A DNA stretch of 17,827 bases from positions 1-17,827 of the forward strand of contig JAWXCH010000411.1 of assembly GCA_034440595.1 (NCBI GenBank). The letters run 5' to 3'. Shown here piece after piece: positions 1 to 7,531 of the stretch (position 1 is the first letter of the stretch; the number at the start of each line of letters is the position of its first letter). A program made the position numbers and the translations under genes. The DNA is from JAWXCH01 sp034440595 (GTDB lineage: Bacteria; Planctomycetota; Planctomycetia; Pirellulales; JALHPA01). The notes below the pieces were generated by a model. It did not search any database. It was not told the DNA's origin and worked only from the letters and a program-made list of their open reading frames with translations.

Positions 1-1306
1 CATCGATCGATAGCACCCCTTTTGCGTGCAGGTCAGCCAGGACCTGCCGACGCCAACTTAGTATCTCGGCGGCAGCCGCAGTACGAAACAGCTCGCCATC
101 ATCGGTCGGCTCGTGATCGGCAAATTCAAACAGCGTCCGGTCACGCATCAGAACCGCCAACGGCAGATGCCGACCGACATAGGCATTCAGATGCTGCTGC
201 ACCTGACGCGAATTCACCTCGTCGATAATGTTGGTAATCAGTACCACCAGCGACCGCTTGCGACTGTGTGAGGACAAATACATAAATGCTTCGTCGTAAC
301 GCGATTCGACCAGCCGTGGAAATCGATCAAACGACGCATGCAGCAACCGGTTCATCTGCCCCATACCGCCAGATGGCGGGACATAACCGTGAATCTCATC
401 GGAAAAGCAAATCAGGCCCACGGAGTCGCCTTGCTTCAGTGCGACATAGCTCATCATCAGCATGCTGTTGAGGGCATGGTCCAGCAGCGACAGCCCGGCC
501 GCTTCGTTGGTCATCATCCGCCCGCAATCGATCATAAAGATGATGCGCTGGCTCTGATTGGCCTGAAAATCCTTGACGGTTAGCTTGTTGCGCCGGGCAG
601 TGCTGCGCCAGTGAATATGCTTGAACACATCGTCCCTGGTGTAGTCGCGCAGCCGCTCAAACTCGTTATCCTGGCCGATCTTTCGTGTGCGACGCACGCC
701 GAGCAGGCTGAGCCGATCGGTTCGTGCCAGAATGGCAAACTCCGCAAGTTGCTTCATGTCGGGGTATACATGCAGCACATTCTCGGCCGGGTACTCCAAA
801 TCGCGGGACCAGAGTCCCCACTTGCTGCGCACCCGGACGTACACCTGCGAGAGTTCAAAAGCACCACGGCGACCGGCGGAGAGTTGATACTCCATTGATG
901 AGCGGCTGCGGTTCTTTAGTTGCACCGCAAAGTCTGCTGGACTTGCCGTGAACTCAGCCGGATAGCCATCACGAACTAGCGCTTGATAGTCGCGTTTGCC
1001 GTGATTCATCACCGTGAGCGTGACATCGTGCGGCTTGCGCAGCGAGACGATCCGCATGGCCTGCCGCTCAACCGAAAACTCCTTCCTCGTTGGCAATGAC
1101 CAGTAGTCTGCAATTGCCAACAGCAATACCAGTATATCTACCCCCCACACAAACGGCTTCATTTCCGACGAGATCATCAACGTCGCCGAGAACAGCGCCG
1201 CCCCTAGCACGATGAACACCAGCGGCCGACGCGGAAAGGCCTTTTGAAAATAGGCCAGTCCCAACAGCGGCACAAATAAGAACAGCAGGTAGGCGAGTGG
1301 ATTCAA
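1..1306 (-). CDS. DUF58 domain protein, partial (3' end beyond left edge)
   Basis: This is the last gene of the MoxR cluster, and it runs off the left edge without a stop (435 codons visible). Three hydrophobic segments lie at the N-terminus (about residues 2-20, 28-45 and 53-69), followed by a soluble region. The DUF58 signature is clear: an RDYTRDDVFKHIHWRSTAR stretch at about 220-238, then KLTVKDF, then an IIFMIDCGRMM segment (about 255-265) resembling the first strand of a von Willebrand A-like fold. DUF58 proteins usually pair with MoxR ATPases, and their function is not established. The start chosen is TTG at 1306, the first possible start after an in-frame TGA. No ATG precedes the first hydrophobic segment and there is no clear Shine-Dalgarno, so the start is uncertain. 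The 153-base gap to moxR is much larger than other gaps in the cluster and holds an inverted repeat. Confidence 0.93.
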   Translation of the reverse strand, partial: MNPLAYLLFLFVPLLGLAYFQKAFPRRPLVFIVLGAALFSATLMISSEMKPFVWGVDILVLLLAIADYWSLPTRKEFSVERQAMRIVSLRKPHDVTLTVMNHGKRDYQALVRDGYPAEFTASPADFAVQLKNRSRSSMEYQLSAGRRGAFELSQVYVRVRSKWGLWSRDLEYPAENVLHVYPDMKQLAEFAILARTDRLSLLGVRRTRKIGQDNEFERLRDYTRDDVFKHIHWRSTARRNKLTVKDFQANQSQRIIFMIDCGRMMTNEAAGLSLLDHALNSMLMMSYVALKQGDSVGLICFSDEIHGYVPPSGGMGQMNRLLHASFDRFPRLVESRYDEAFMYLSSHSRKRSLVVLITNIIDEVNSRQVQQHLNAYVGRHLPLAVLMRDRTLFEFADHEPTDDGELFRTAAAAEILSWRRQVLADLHAKGVLSID

Positions 1307-1379
1307 GGAACAACACGCGGGACAGGGGTTTGGCGATCAGGTACACACACGGTGGCAAACATTGTTCAGTGCTCTCCCA

Positions 1380-1436
1380 TGTGCCACTGGCAGGAACCTT
1401 TCTCAAGCGATTCGCACTGGCAAAGCCAGTGGCACA
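1380..1436. repeat. REP-like inverted repeat between moxR and the DUF58 gene
   Basis: Twelve-base perfect arms, TGTGCCACTGGC at 1380-1391 and its complement GCCAGTGGCACA at 1425-1436, enclose 33 bases. A second, nested hairpin uses the same right arm: CACTGGC (1415-1421), a three-base AAA loop, then GCCAGTG (1425-1431). The core CACTGGC therefore occurs twice in one orientation and once inverted, as in REP-type elements. It lies in the only large intergenic gap of the cluster and could also fold in the mRNA. No T-run follows, so it is not a standard terminator. Confidence 0.7.
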
Positions 1437-1459
1437 CACTTTTCAATTGTCGCAAAGCG

Positions 1460-2779
1460 TCAGTTTCTCGGCACTTCAACCGAGTTGATCATCGCACGCA
1501 GCAGATCATCGACCCGATGCCCTTCGACGTCCGCTTCACTGGTCAAAATCACGCGATGCCGCAGCGCCGGTAGCGCAATCTGCACCACATCGTCTGGAAC
1601 CGCATAATCGCGGCCATGAAAGGCGGCCAGCGTCCGAGCGCCCTGCATCAGCGCCAGCCCGGCACGTGGCGACGCTCCCATGTGGAACTGCGGCCATTGC
1701 CGCGTCAGGCGCACCAGCGTGTTAATGTAATTGATCAGCTTTTCCTCAATGCGCACCTGCGCACACAGGTGGCTCATCTCGATCAGCTCCTCCGGTGAGG
1801 TGACCGTCTGCACTCCGCTATTGAGACGCACATCCAAGTCGATCTGCTGGCTGTGCATCTTTAGTACATTCGCCACCTCGACGGCGGTAGGGTACTCAAT
1901 CGTGATTTTGAACATAAATCGATCGAGCTGAGCTTCGGGAAGATTGTAGGTGCCCTCGCTTTCGACCGGATTTTGCGTGGCCAGCACCAAAAACGGCCGA
2001 TCCAGCTTGTGACTGGTTCTGTCGATCGTTACGCGATATTCCTGCATGATCTCGAGCAGCGCCGCATGCGTCTTGGCCGGTGAACGATTGATCTCGTCGG
2101 CTAGCAACAACTGCGTAAAGACCGGGCCGGGATGAAAACGAAATTCCTGCGCCTTCATGTCAAAGATCGGTGCGCCCGTAATATCCGAGGGCATCAGATC
2201 CGCCGTGAACTGAATACGACCGAACTTGCAGCCCAGCGCCTGGCCGAGCGTACGAACAAAGAGCGTCTTGCCCAGGCCGGGCACACTTTCGATCAGAACG
2301 TGGCCATTGCTGAACAAAGCGACCAGCGTGCCAAGCACTAGTTCATCCTGACCGACATAGATCTTGCGAACCTCAGTCGTGATTCGGTCGAACAGAGTCT
2401 TGACCGGAGACATGGCACCAGAGCGCGCCGGTTCGACCCAAACGTCGCTTTTGCCTGCGCTGACATCGCTCTGTGGGGCATTTGGTAAGGCTGCGGAAGT
2501 TCGCAGTCCCGAGTCACCGTGATTACTCTGCAACGGACGATTGATGGATTGACCAGTCGTCTGGCCAAGCCCAAAAGAATCACTTCTAAAAGACGTATCA
2601 GTTAAGTTACTCAATGGCGCATTGGTAGCCGAATGCGACGAACCATTCGGCGCAGGAACGACCATCACCGAATTGCACTGTGGGCACTGTGCCTGCCGAC
2701 CGGCCGCGCTGGTCGCAATACGCAGCAGCTTCTGACAATTGGTACATTGAAATTCGATTAAATCCGAGGCGTTGTGCAC
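1460..2779 (-). CDS. moxR: MoxR-family AAA+ ATPase with N-terminal zinc ribbon
   Basis: A 439-residue protein. Residues 12-35 hold two CxxC pairs (C12, C15, C32, C35), a likely zinc ribbon. A Ser/Asn/Gly-rich, probably disordered linker follows to about residue 122. The rest is a complete MoxR ATPase: Walker A SVPGLGKT (165-172), Walker B LLLADEIN (224-231), sensor 1 ATQNP (267-271), PEAQLDRF (281-288) and sensor-2 region GASPRAG (368-374). MoxR ATPases are thought to act as chaperone-like remodelling enzymes, often on vWA-domain partners. Here the DUF58 protein downstream is the natural partner. The GTG start at 2779 is supported by AGGGAA five bases upstream. Typical MoxR proteins are about 320-340 residues, so the extra length is the zinc-ribbon and linker extension. 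Confidence 0.96.
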   Translation of the reverse strand: MHNASDLIEFQCTNCQKLLRIATSAAGRQAQCPQCNSVMVVPAPNGSSHSATNAPLSNLTDTSFRSDSFGLGQTTGQSINRPLQSNHGDSGLRTSAALPNAPQSDVSAGKSDVWVEPARSGAMSPVKTLFDRITTEVRKIYVGQDELVLGTLVALFSNGHVLIESVPGLGKTLFVRTLGQALGCKFGRIQFTADLMPSDITGAPIFDMKAQEFRFHPGPVFTQLLLADEINRSPAKTHAALLEIMQEYRVTIDRTSHKLDRPFLVLATQNPVESEGTYNLPEAQLDRFMFKITIEYPTAVEVANVLKMHSQQIDLDVRLNSGVQTVTSPEELIEMSHLCAQVRIEEKLINYINTLVRLTRQWPQFHMGASPRAGLALMQGARTLAAFHGRDYAVPDDVVQIALPALRHRVILTSEADVEGHRVDDLLRAMINSVEVPRN

Positions 2780-2784
2780 GAGTA

Positions 2785-2790
2785 TTCCCT
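2785..2790 (-). promoter_or_regulatory. Shine-Dalgarno site for moxR
   Basis: AGGGAA on the minus strand ends five bases before the GTG codon at 2779. It supports the non-ATG start and is one of the few recognisable ribosome-binding sites in this window. Confidence 0.55.
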
Positions 2791-2811
2791 AATCTCGATG
2801 AGTCTTGTTGT

Positions 2812-3999
2812 TTATATTTGTTGTTTCACTATATCCGCTGACGGAATCGCCTTCTGCGGCGAATTCGCCTGCTGAACTTTGCCTTGCTGTTGACCTTTTC
2901 CAGTCTGCCGATAGTGACCGATCTTGCTGGCGGCATAGGCGCGATCGCGCGTTCGCCTGAGCATCGCTCCCAAGGCGGTGACATGCTTGCCAAAGTCACT
3001 GAGGCTAACCGCAGGGGGGTCGCGTGGCACACCAAAGATCGGAAAACTCATGAAACAGAATAACATGCCGGCCACCGCCAGGTGTACGAGCACAATTCCT
3101 ATTGGCCAGACCGAAAATATCTCCAGCCCGTTGGGCGCACGGATCTCGGGATCCGAATCGAGGATTTCAGGTCCACCTTCTCCACTTTCCAGAAAGACGA
3201 TTCGCTGCTGCGGAGGGATCTCGTCCATCAAATGCCCCGCCAGTTTACGGTGCTCGTGATTGACCAGCGGTAAGTTTAATAGAAATGAACCGTTGTTGAT
3301 CATGATCATTTGACTTGGCGGGCTACCTTCTGGCCAACCATAGTCAACGTACTGTGCTCGGACGGCAAACTTGTTGCGATCCGCGCGCAGTAGCACCTCA
3401 TCTTCACTGGGAAACTTAAACCGAATATTGGTTTCCAGCTCACACTTTCCGGCATCGATACCGCTGCTCCAGGGACCGGACAGCGACTTGATCGTTTGCG
3501 GGGCCTGCTGCAGCTTATGCGTACTGAACCATTCGCAATCCTCCTCTGTCAGATTGCCAATCATATTCCCCTGTGATAACTTTGCGTCTTTGGCGCGCTT
3601 TTGCACCTCCTGTAACTGATTGGCAGGGACACTCGGCTCGATTGCCTTCCAGTAGGAGTATTCTGAATCATAGGTACTGCCAACGTAGATCAACGTTCGC
3701 CCCGGCGATGCGGTCAGCCACTTTTCCAGCCAGTCACGGACCTCCTCAGTGGGTGCTTCGCGATCATCCGGAAACCAGACAATGCAGTCGGTGTTTTCAA
3801 GCAAATTGGGGCTGAGCGATTTGCGGCTGGACACCTTGTGGCCGCGAGCGATCAGCATGTCGGACAGCACTCCGGTGCCATTGACGCTCTGCCCGTAACG
3901 CAGCCCGTAACTTGTATCGAGACCTGGGTCAACGCATCCGCTTAGAAAGACCAGGGTCGCACATACAACGAGCGTTGAACAACTGGGTGCAGTTTTCAT
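2812..3999 (-). CDS. DUF4350 domain membrane protein, likely lipoprotein
   Basis: The ATG at 3999 overlaps the TGA of the preceding DUF4129 gene (ATGA), so I prefer it to an in-frame GTG at 4050. The protein is then 395 residues. It begins with a signal sequence ending in a lipobox-like LSGC (Cys about 22). The next part, with GQSVNGTGVLSDMLIARGHKV and then DCIVWFPDD, matches the DUF4350 pattern of a GATase-like or flavodoxin-like extracytoplasmic domain. A transmembrane segment follows at about 294-321 (WPIGIVLVHLAVAGMLFCF), then a basic, Gln-rich cytoplasmic tail of about 70 residues. DUF4350 genes commonly sit beside moxR and DUF58, and their function is unknown. An N-terminal lipid anchor together with a C-terminal membrane helix is unusual; the N-terminus could instead be an uncleaved membrane anchor. 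Confidence 0.88.
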   Translation of the reverse strand: MKTAPSCSTLVVCATLVFLSGCVDPGLDTSYGLRYGQSVNGTGVLSDMLIARGHKVSSRKSLSPNLLENTDCIVWFPDDREAPTEEVRDWLEKWLTASPGRTLIYVGSTYDSEYSYWKAIEPSVPANQLQEVQKRAKDAKLSQGNMIGNLTEEDCEWFSTHKLQQAPQTIKSLSGPWSSGIDAGKCELETNIRFKFPSEDEVLLRADRNKFAVRAQYVDYGWPEGSPPSQMIMINNGSFLLNLPLVNHEHRKLAGHLMDEIPPQQRIVFLESGEGGPEILDSDPEIRAPNGLEIFSVWPIGIVLVHLAVAGMLFCFMSFPIFGVPRDPPAVSLSDFGKHVTALGAMLRRTRDRAYAASKIGHYRQTGKGQQQGKVQQANSPQKAIPSADIVKQQI

Positions 4000-4688
4000 G
4001 CGGCGGCACCTCGCTGCAGCGTCGACAGTTCGTCGGTCAACGCCAGACACTCGGCAAATCGCTGCGGTTCGAGATCCTGACCGCCAAAATACACATCTTC
4101 GAACGCAATCATCGTGGTGGAAAGCATTCGACCGAGACTGCTATAAGAGCGAACTTCGCGCAAATACTGCCGGTTGGTCTTGCCTTTGGTGAGGCGAATC
4201 AACTGATGCTTATCCAGCTCCAAAAGCTGATAGCTGTACAAATAGATGATCGCGCGGCGAAAATCCCCGGCCTCTGCCCTCTGCCGTGCCGCAGATAGAA
4301 AATTATCCATCGGCTTTTCCAGTTCAAACGGCAGGTCTTCCAACCGTGTGACGTGGGCCAGCTCTCCACTCTTTAGCGCAATGGTTTGCGAATCATTCAC
4401 CTGACGATTGAGGTAGGCCCTGACCAACAAATAAAACAGAAACGCCAGCAGCAGCCCGATAATGATCCAAAAGAAAATATCAAGTCCATCCGCGCTGCCG
4501 CTAAAACTTGAAGACGACGATGGAGGGGGCGCTTGTGTCTTGACATCAATCCGACGGATCGTGTCCTTCTGCGAATCGTACCAGGGATACTCGGCCCAGG
4601 AATCAAGCGCGTTGGCCCCTTCCACGACCGCATCGTCGTTGTACCAAGCCAACGGCTGATCTGCTTTTAGCATGCGTGCTAAGCTCAT
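3996..4688 (-). CDS. DUF4129 domain membrane protein
   Basis: The start is ATG at 4688, overlapping the TGA of the upstream gene; an in-frame ATG at 4745 would lie deep in that gene. The protein is 230 residues. An extracytoplasmic N-terminal part ends in a Pro/Ser-rich stretch (about 53-62), then one transmembrane helix follows (about 70-92). A cytoplasmic C-terminal helical domain contains the DUF4129 pattern: ARQRAEAGDFRRAIIYLYSY at about 134-153, then LELDKHQLIRLTKGKTNRQY. DUF4129 domains recur next to MoxR, DUF58 and transglutaminase-like genes and may be adaptor domains, which is inference. It overlaps both neighbours by four bases, indicating translational coupling. Confidence 0.9.
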   Translation of the reverse strand: MSLARMLKADQPLAWYNDDAVVEGANALDSWAEYPWYDSQKDTIRRIDVKTQAPPPSSSSSFSGSADGLDIFFWIIIGLLLAFLFYLLVRAYLNRQVNDSQTIALKSGELAHVTRLEDLPFELEKPMDNFLSAARQRAEAGDFRRAIIYLYSYQLLELDKHQLIRLTKGKTNRQYLREVRSYSSLGRMLSTTMIAFEDVYFGGQDLEPQRFAECLALTDELSTLQRGAAA

Positions 4689-5545
4689 GAGATGTGCCTC
4701 GCTAGTCGATCGGCTTCGGCACGCAGAATAATCTCTACTTCCCATCCTTCACGTCGGATGCGCAAATCCAGATAGCTAAGAAATCGCACCACCGAAAAAT
4801 AGGCAGCCACTGTCCAAAGTGCAATCGGCCATAGCACCGTAAACATCCAATTGTCAAACACGTACTCGTGCTGCAAGAAACCGCGAACTCCCCACAGCGT
4901 CAACCAGACGCCGACAATCAGAATGCCACTAATCAGTGCCGCCGCCAGCAACCGACCAAACAGGTCACCGCTGGCCCGTGCGTGCAGCACCTTACTGCGG
5001 CGCCAGGTCGACAAACTTCCCGGCTTACTAGTTAGTGGGTTTCGTTCCAGCAGAATGGTTTCATTGAGGTATGGCCACATCGTGAACGGTATAAACCAAA
5101 GCAACATCCCCAGTGCCAACAGTGGAATCATTGGTTGTGCGACGACTCCCCACAGCAGTGCCTGCGGCATAAAGATGCCACGCAGCACAACCTGGTACCA
5201 GAACAATTGCGGCAACGATTGCACCGCCTGACGAAGGATGCGCGGATAGTCGAACTCGCTAGAAAACATCATCTGACCGAGATACAGCGTGGAAAACGTC
5301 GACGCCAGGGGCAACTCAAACAGCACTAGCATTACCATTCGCCAGCAGTAGAATTCGGCGTCGCCATCCTCGGCCAGCGGCAGATCGCTGAGGAGCCAGT
5401 AATTGAACAGCGCAAACGGAATCGCCCCTGCCAGCGTAGTCACCAGCAGCGGCATGGCGTGCGCGCGAACAACATGCAGCGCCAGATCCAGCAAATCCAG
5501 CAAATCGCGCTCGCGGATGACGATGGCGGTTTTATCCAGTTGCAT
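4685..5545 (-). CDS. Polytopic membrane protein of unknown function
   Basis: 286 residues with roughly five or six hydrophobic segments: about 30-52, 67-92, 117-160 (probably two), 203-225 and 233-258. A charged C-terminus follows, with YLDLRIRREGWEVEIILRAE near the end. I recall similar 'YLDLRIRREGWE' endings in membrane proteins adjacent to DUF4129 genes, but I cannot name a family. There is no visible catalytic motif. The ATG at 5545 lies 14 bases inside the end of the SpoIIM-family gene, and its stop overlaps the DUF4129 start, so it belongs to the same translational unit. It probably forms a membrane complex with the SpoIIM, RDD and DUF4129 proteins; this is inferred from context only. 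Confidence 0.85.
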   Translation of the reverse strand: MQLDKTAIVIRERDLLDLLDLALHVVRAHAMPLLVTTLAGAIPFALFNYWLLSDLPLAEDGDAEFYCWRMVMLVLFELPLASTFSTLYLGQMMFSSEFDYPRILRQAVQSLPQLFWYQVVLRGIFMPQALLWGVVAQPMIPLLALGMLLWFIPFTMWPYLNETILLERNPLTSKPGSLSTWRRSKVLHARASGDLFGRLLAAALISGILIVGVWLTLWGVRGFLQHEYVFDNWMFTVLWPIALWTVAAYFSVVRFLSYLDLRIRREGWEVEIILRAEADRLARHIS

Positions 5546-6509
5546 CGGATTCTCCGCGCGGCATTCCTAGCACGACAAAATAGAACGTCAACGCCGCGCT
5601 GCAGGCGGCAGCGACAGTCGCTTTGATTGCATATGGTGCGCTCGACGGAGACAAAAACGCTTCAATCATTCCGGCGGCAACAAACAGAAACATCGCGGCC
5701 CCCATGGTTGGCATCGCTTCGTGCCCGGCGCGCTTCAGCGATTCAACCCTGCTTAGCCCACCGGTCGAAATCATCGAAAAACCAAGCCGCATTCCCGCCG
5801 CCGCCGAAAGTACAATGGCCGTCAATTCAAATGGTCCGTGTGCCGTGACGAAATGGAAGAAATTCTTCTGCTCGGGGACCGTGCTCATAAATCCGAAACT
5901 GGCCCCGAGATGCGCGGCATTGAAAATAGTGGCGAACAACCCTCCGATGCCAAACAACAGCCCGTACGAAAAACACTCCAGACCAATGCCCGTATTGTGC
6001 TTGACGTAAAAGCCGACCATGACGAGCGACGTTTCGGAATCGCGACCGTCGATCGGCTGCGAGAAACTGCTCTGCATTGCATTGCGTGTTTCATCCCCCA
6101 GTAGCTTCTTCGAGAACTCATCTGAATTCATTGCCAGGACCATCGAGGCAATAAAGATCCCCCAGAAGAGCAAAAAAGCCAGTCGCAGCGCAGGATCCGC
6201 ATACAACCGTCGCGGCACCTTGTGGAACATTTCGTCCCACCACAGACTGAGGTCAAAACGCCGCGCGCGGTAAAGCTGGTTGTGAGCCCGGCCTACCAAT
6301 TGATGCAGATAAGAAACCGTCGCCGGGGGCAGTTGATACGAGTCCGCCAGCGCCAAATCAGCACAGGCCGAGCGATAAAGCGCAGCAAACCGTGCTACAG
6401 CACCTGCTCCTAGCTTTCGCATGCTGCGGTGCTCAACGGCTGTGCAGAGCCGCTCCAGCTCTTGCCAGTTCTCACGTCGCTTTCGCAGTATTTCACTGAC
6501 TTTTGCCAC
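5532..6509 (-). CDS. SpoIIM-family (stage II sporulation protein M-like) membrane protein
   Basis: 325 residues. A basic, helical N-terminal region of about 105 residues is followed by membrane segments at about 107-127, 172-198, 222-245, 265-288 and 295-315. SpoIIM-family signatures are present: HNTGIGLECFSYGLLFGIGG at 171-190, AHGPFELTAIVLSAAAGMRL at 223-242 and AGMIEAFLSP at 279-288. SpoIIM in endospore formers is part of the septal peptidoglycan hydrolysis complex. In non-sporulating bacteria the role of this family is not established, and it often sits with RDD, DUF4129, MoxR and DUF58 genes, as here. The start is GTG at 6509, three bases after the TAG of the RDD gene. Confidence 0.93.
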   Translation of the reverse strand: MAKVSEILRKRRENWQELERLCTAVEHRSMRKLGAGAVARFAALYRSACADLALADSYQLPPATVSYLHQLVGRAHNQLYRARRFDLSLWWDEMFHKVPRRLYADPALRLAFLLFWGIFIASMVLAMNSDEFSKKLLGDETRNAMQSSFSQPIDGRDSETSLVMVGFYVKHNTGIGLECFSYGLLFGIGGLFATIFNAAHLGASFGFMSTVPEQKNFFHFVTAHGPFELTAIVLSAAAGMRLGFSMISTGGLSRVESLKRAGHEAMPTMGAAMFLFVAAGMIEAFLSPSSAPYAIKATVAAACSAALTFYFVVLGMPRGESDATG

Positions 6510-6512
6510 TTG

Positions 6513-7385
6513 CTACCCCGATAGTGCCAAAGGTGATACTGTGCCCGGACGCGCGGCCGTGCCGCGTGTTGCCCCGTTGGTTGAACCGTTCTCTGGATCC
6601 TCAAGATTGCTGACGAACGCGCGGTAGTATAACGCACAGAGCAGCGTATCGTAGTTAAGATTTGGATCCAATCGGTAATGCTGGCAGAGGGTCGCCCCCA
6701 GCCGTCGCACAATTTCGTGCCGCCGTTCGCGACTAAAAGCGACACGCCGTTCCACATACGCCGACAGAGCGAGGCTCAGGCTGCGATCGATTCGCAAATT
6801 GATCGGCAGTTGCGATGCCAATTGAATCGCAGCCGGCTCATTCATTTCAATCATGCCTATCCGGTGCGGGCGATCCTCCACCACAATCATCGTCCCGCAC
6901 GCCAAGTCCCCCAGACGCTGAAAACGGCGATTGAACATGGGCACAATCAGCCCAACCTGAAACAATGGCACCGGCACCGGCATTCCATCAATTGGCAACG
7001 GAACCACCGGCATGCTATCTGCCGCGCGCAGAACATTACGCAAGATTCCCTGTAAGCCGTTGATCGGCTGGCCATCGTTGGACAGCACGCGAATCCGCAT
7101 CAGTCGCTTGCCAGGGGTCTGACCGTTCCAGTACGTTTCAAACAGGCCGCCGTAGAACCAGGAAATCACAAACCAGCAGATCAGACCGATGGCCACTCCC
7201 AGGCCGCTTAGTCCACTCAGCGCCACCACGCCAATGAGAACTCCCAATAACACCAGTCGGATCGCAATGTCCAGAACGTACGCTGGCAAGCGACGGAACG
7301 GGCCGGCCACGCGATACTGAAACGCGATATTCTCGGGCGTCACAATCTCAATACTGTTGTCGAGCTGTCCCTGAAGCTTCTGCAT
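6513..7385 (-). CDS. RDD family membrane protein
   Basis: 290 residues; first gene of the seven-gene cluster. The RDD-domain pattern is present: FRRLPAYVLD (30-39) with the characteristic Arg and Asp, hydrophobic helices at about 40-58 and 61-83, the loop motif WNGQTPGKRLMRIRV (86-100), a segment at about 140-150, and the closing motif RRFQRLGDLACGTMIVV (153-169). The remaining 120 residues are soluble, helical and probably cytoplasmic, and extend well beyond the core domain. RDD proteins are mostly uncharacterised; some have been linked to ion exchange, which should not be transferred here. The ATG at 7385 is the natural start, with a candidate promoter just upstream. Confidence 0.92.
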   Translation of the reverse strand: MQKLQGQLDNSIEIVTPENIAFQYRVAGPFRRLPAYVLDIAIRLVLLGVLIGVVALSGLSGLGVAIGLICWFVISWFYGGLFETYWNGQTPGKRLMRIRVLSNDGQPINGLQGILRNVLRAADSMPVVPLPIDGMPVPVPLFQVGLIVPMFNRRFQRLGDLACGTMIVVEDRPHRIGMIEMNEPAAIQLASQLPINLRIDRSLSLALSAYVERRVAFSRERRHEIVRRLGATLCQHYRLDPNLNYDTLLCALYYRAFVSNLEDPENGSTNGATRGTAARPGTVSPLALSG

Positions 7386-7419
7386 CCGACGACCTGGGTT
7401 TAGTGGATAACCGCCCTCA

Positions 7420-7448
7420 ATTATTCGCTAGACAGCGGACGGTCGCAA
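7420..7448 (-). promoter_or_regulatory. Candidate sigma-70-type promoter of the RDD-to-DUF58 operon
   Basis: On the minus strand, TTGCGA (7443-7448; 4 of 6 to the -35 consensus) is followed after exactly 17 bases by AATAAT (7420-7425; 5 of 6 to the -10 consensus). Transcription would start near 7413, giving a leader of about 28 bases before the ATG at 7385. It lies in the 146-base gap between the RDD gene and tatD, the expected place for an operon promoter. Planctomycete promoter consensus is poorly known, so this is tentative. Confidence 0.42.
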
Positions 7449-7531
7449 CCCATTATGGCAAATCGCCGCTTTTTCACCGAGACACCGGTGGTTATGAGGC
7501 CGCAAACCTGTCGTACTGCGGTAACAACCGC

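Noticed and set aside
1380..1436. CRISPR or intrinsic terminator
   Set aside because: There is only one repeat unit with no spacer series, and no T-run follows the hairpin.
1068..1439. Minus-strand open frame of 123 codons
   Set aside because: It overlaps the N-terminal part of the DUF58 gene in another frame; the DUF58 frame gives membrane helices and a family signature, this one gives no recognisable protein.
7518..7531. GCGGT-AACA-ACCGC hairpin just after the tatD stop as a terminator
   Set aside because: The stem is only five base pairs and is not followed by a T-run in the direction of transcription.
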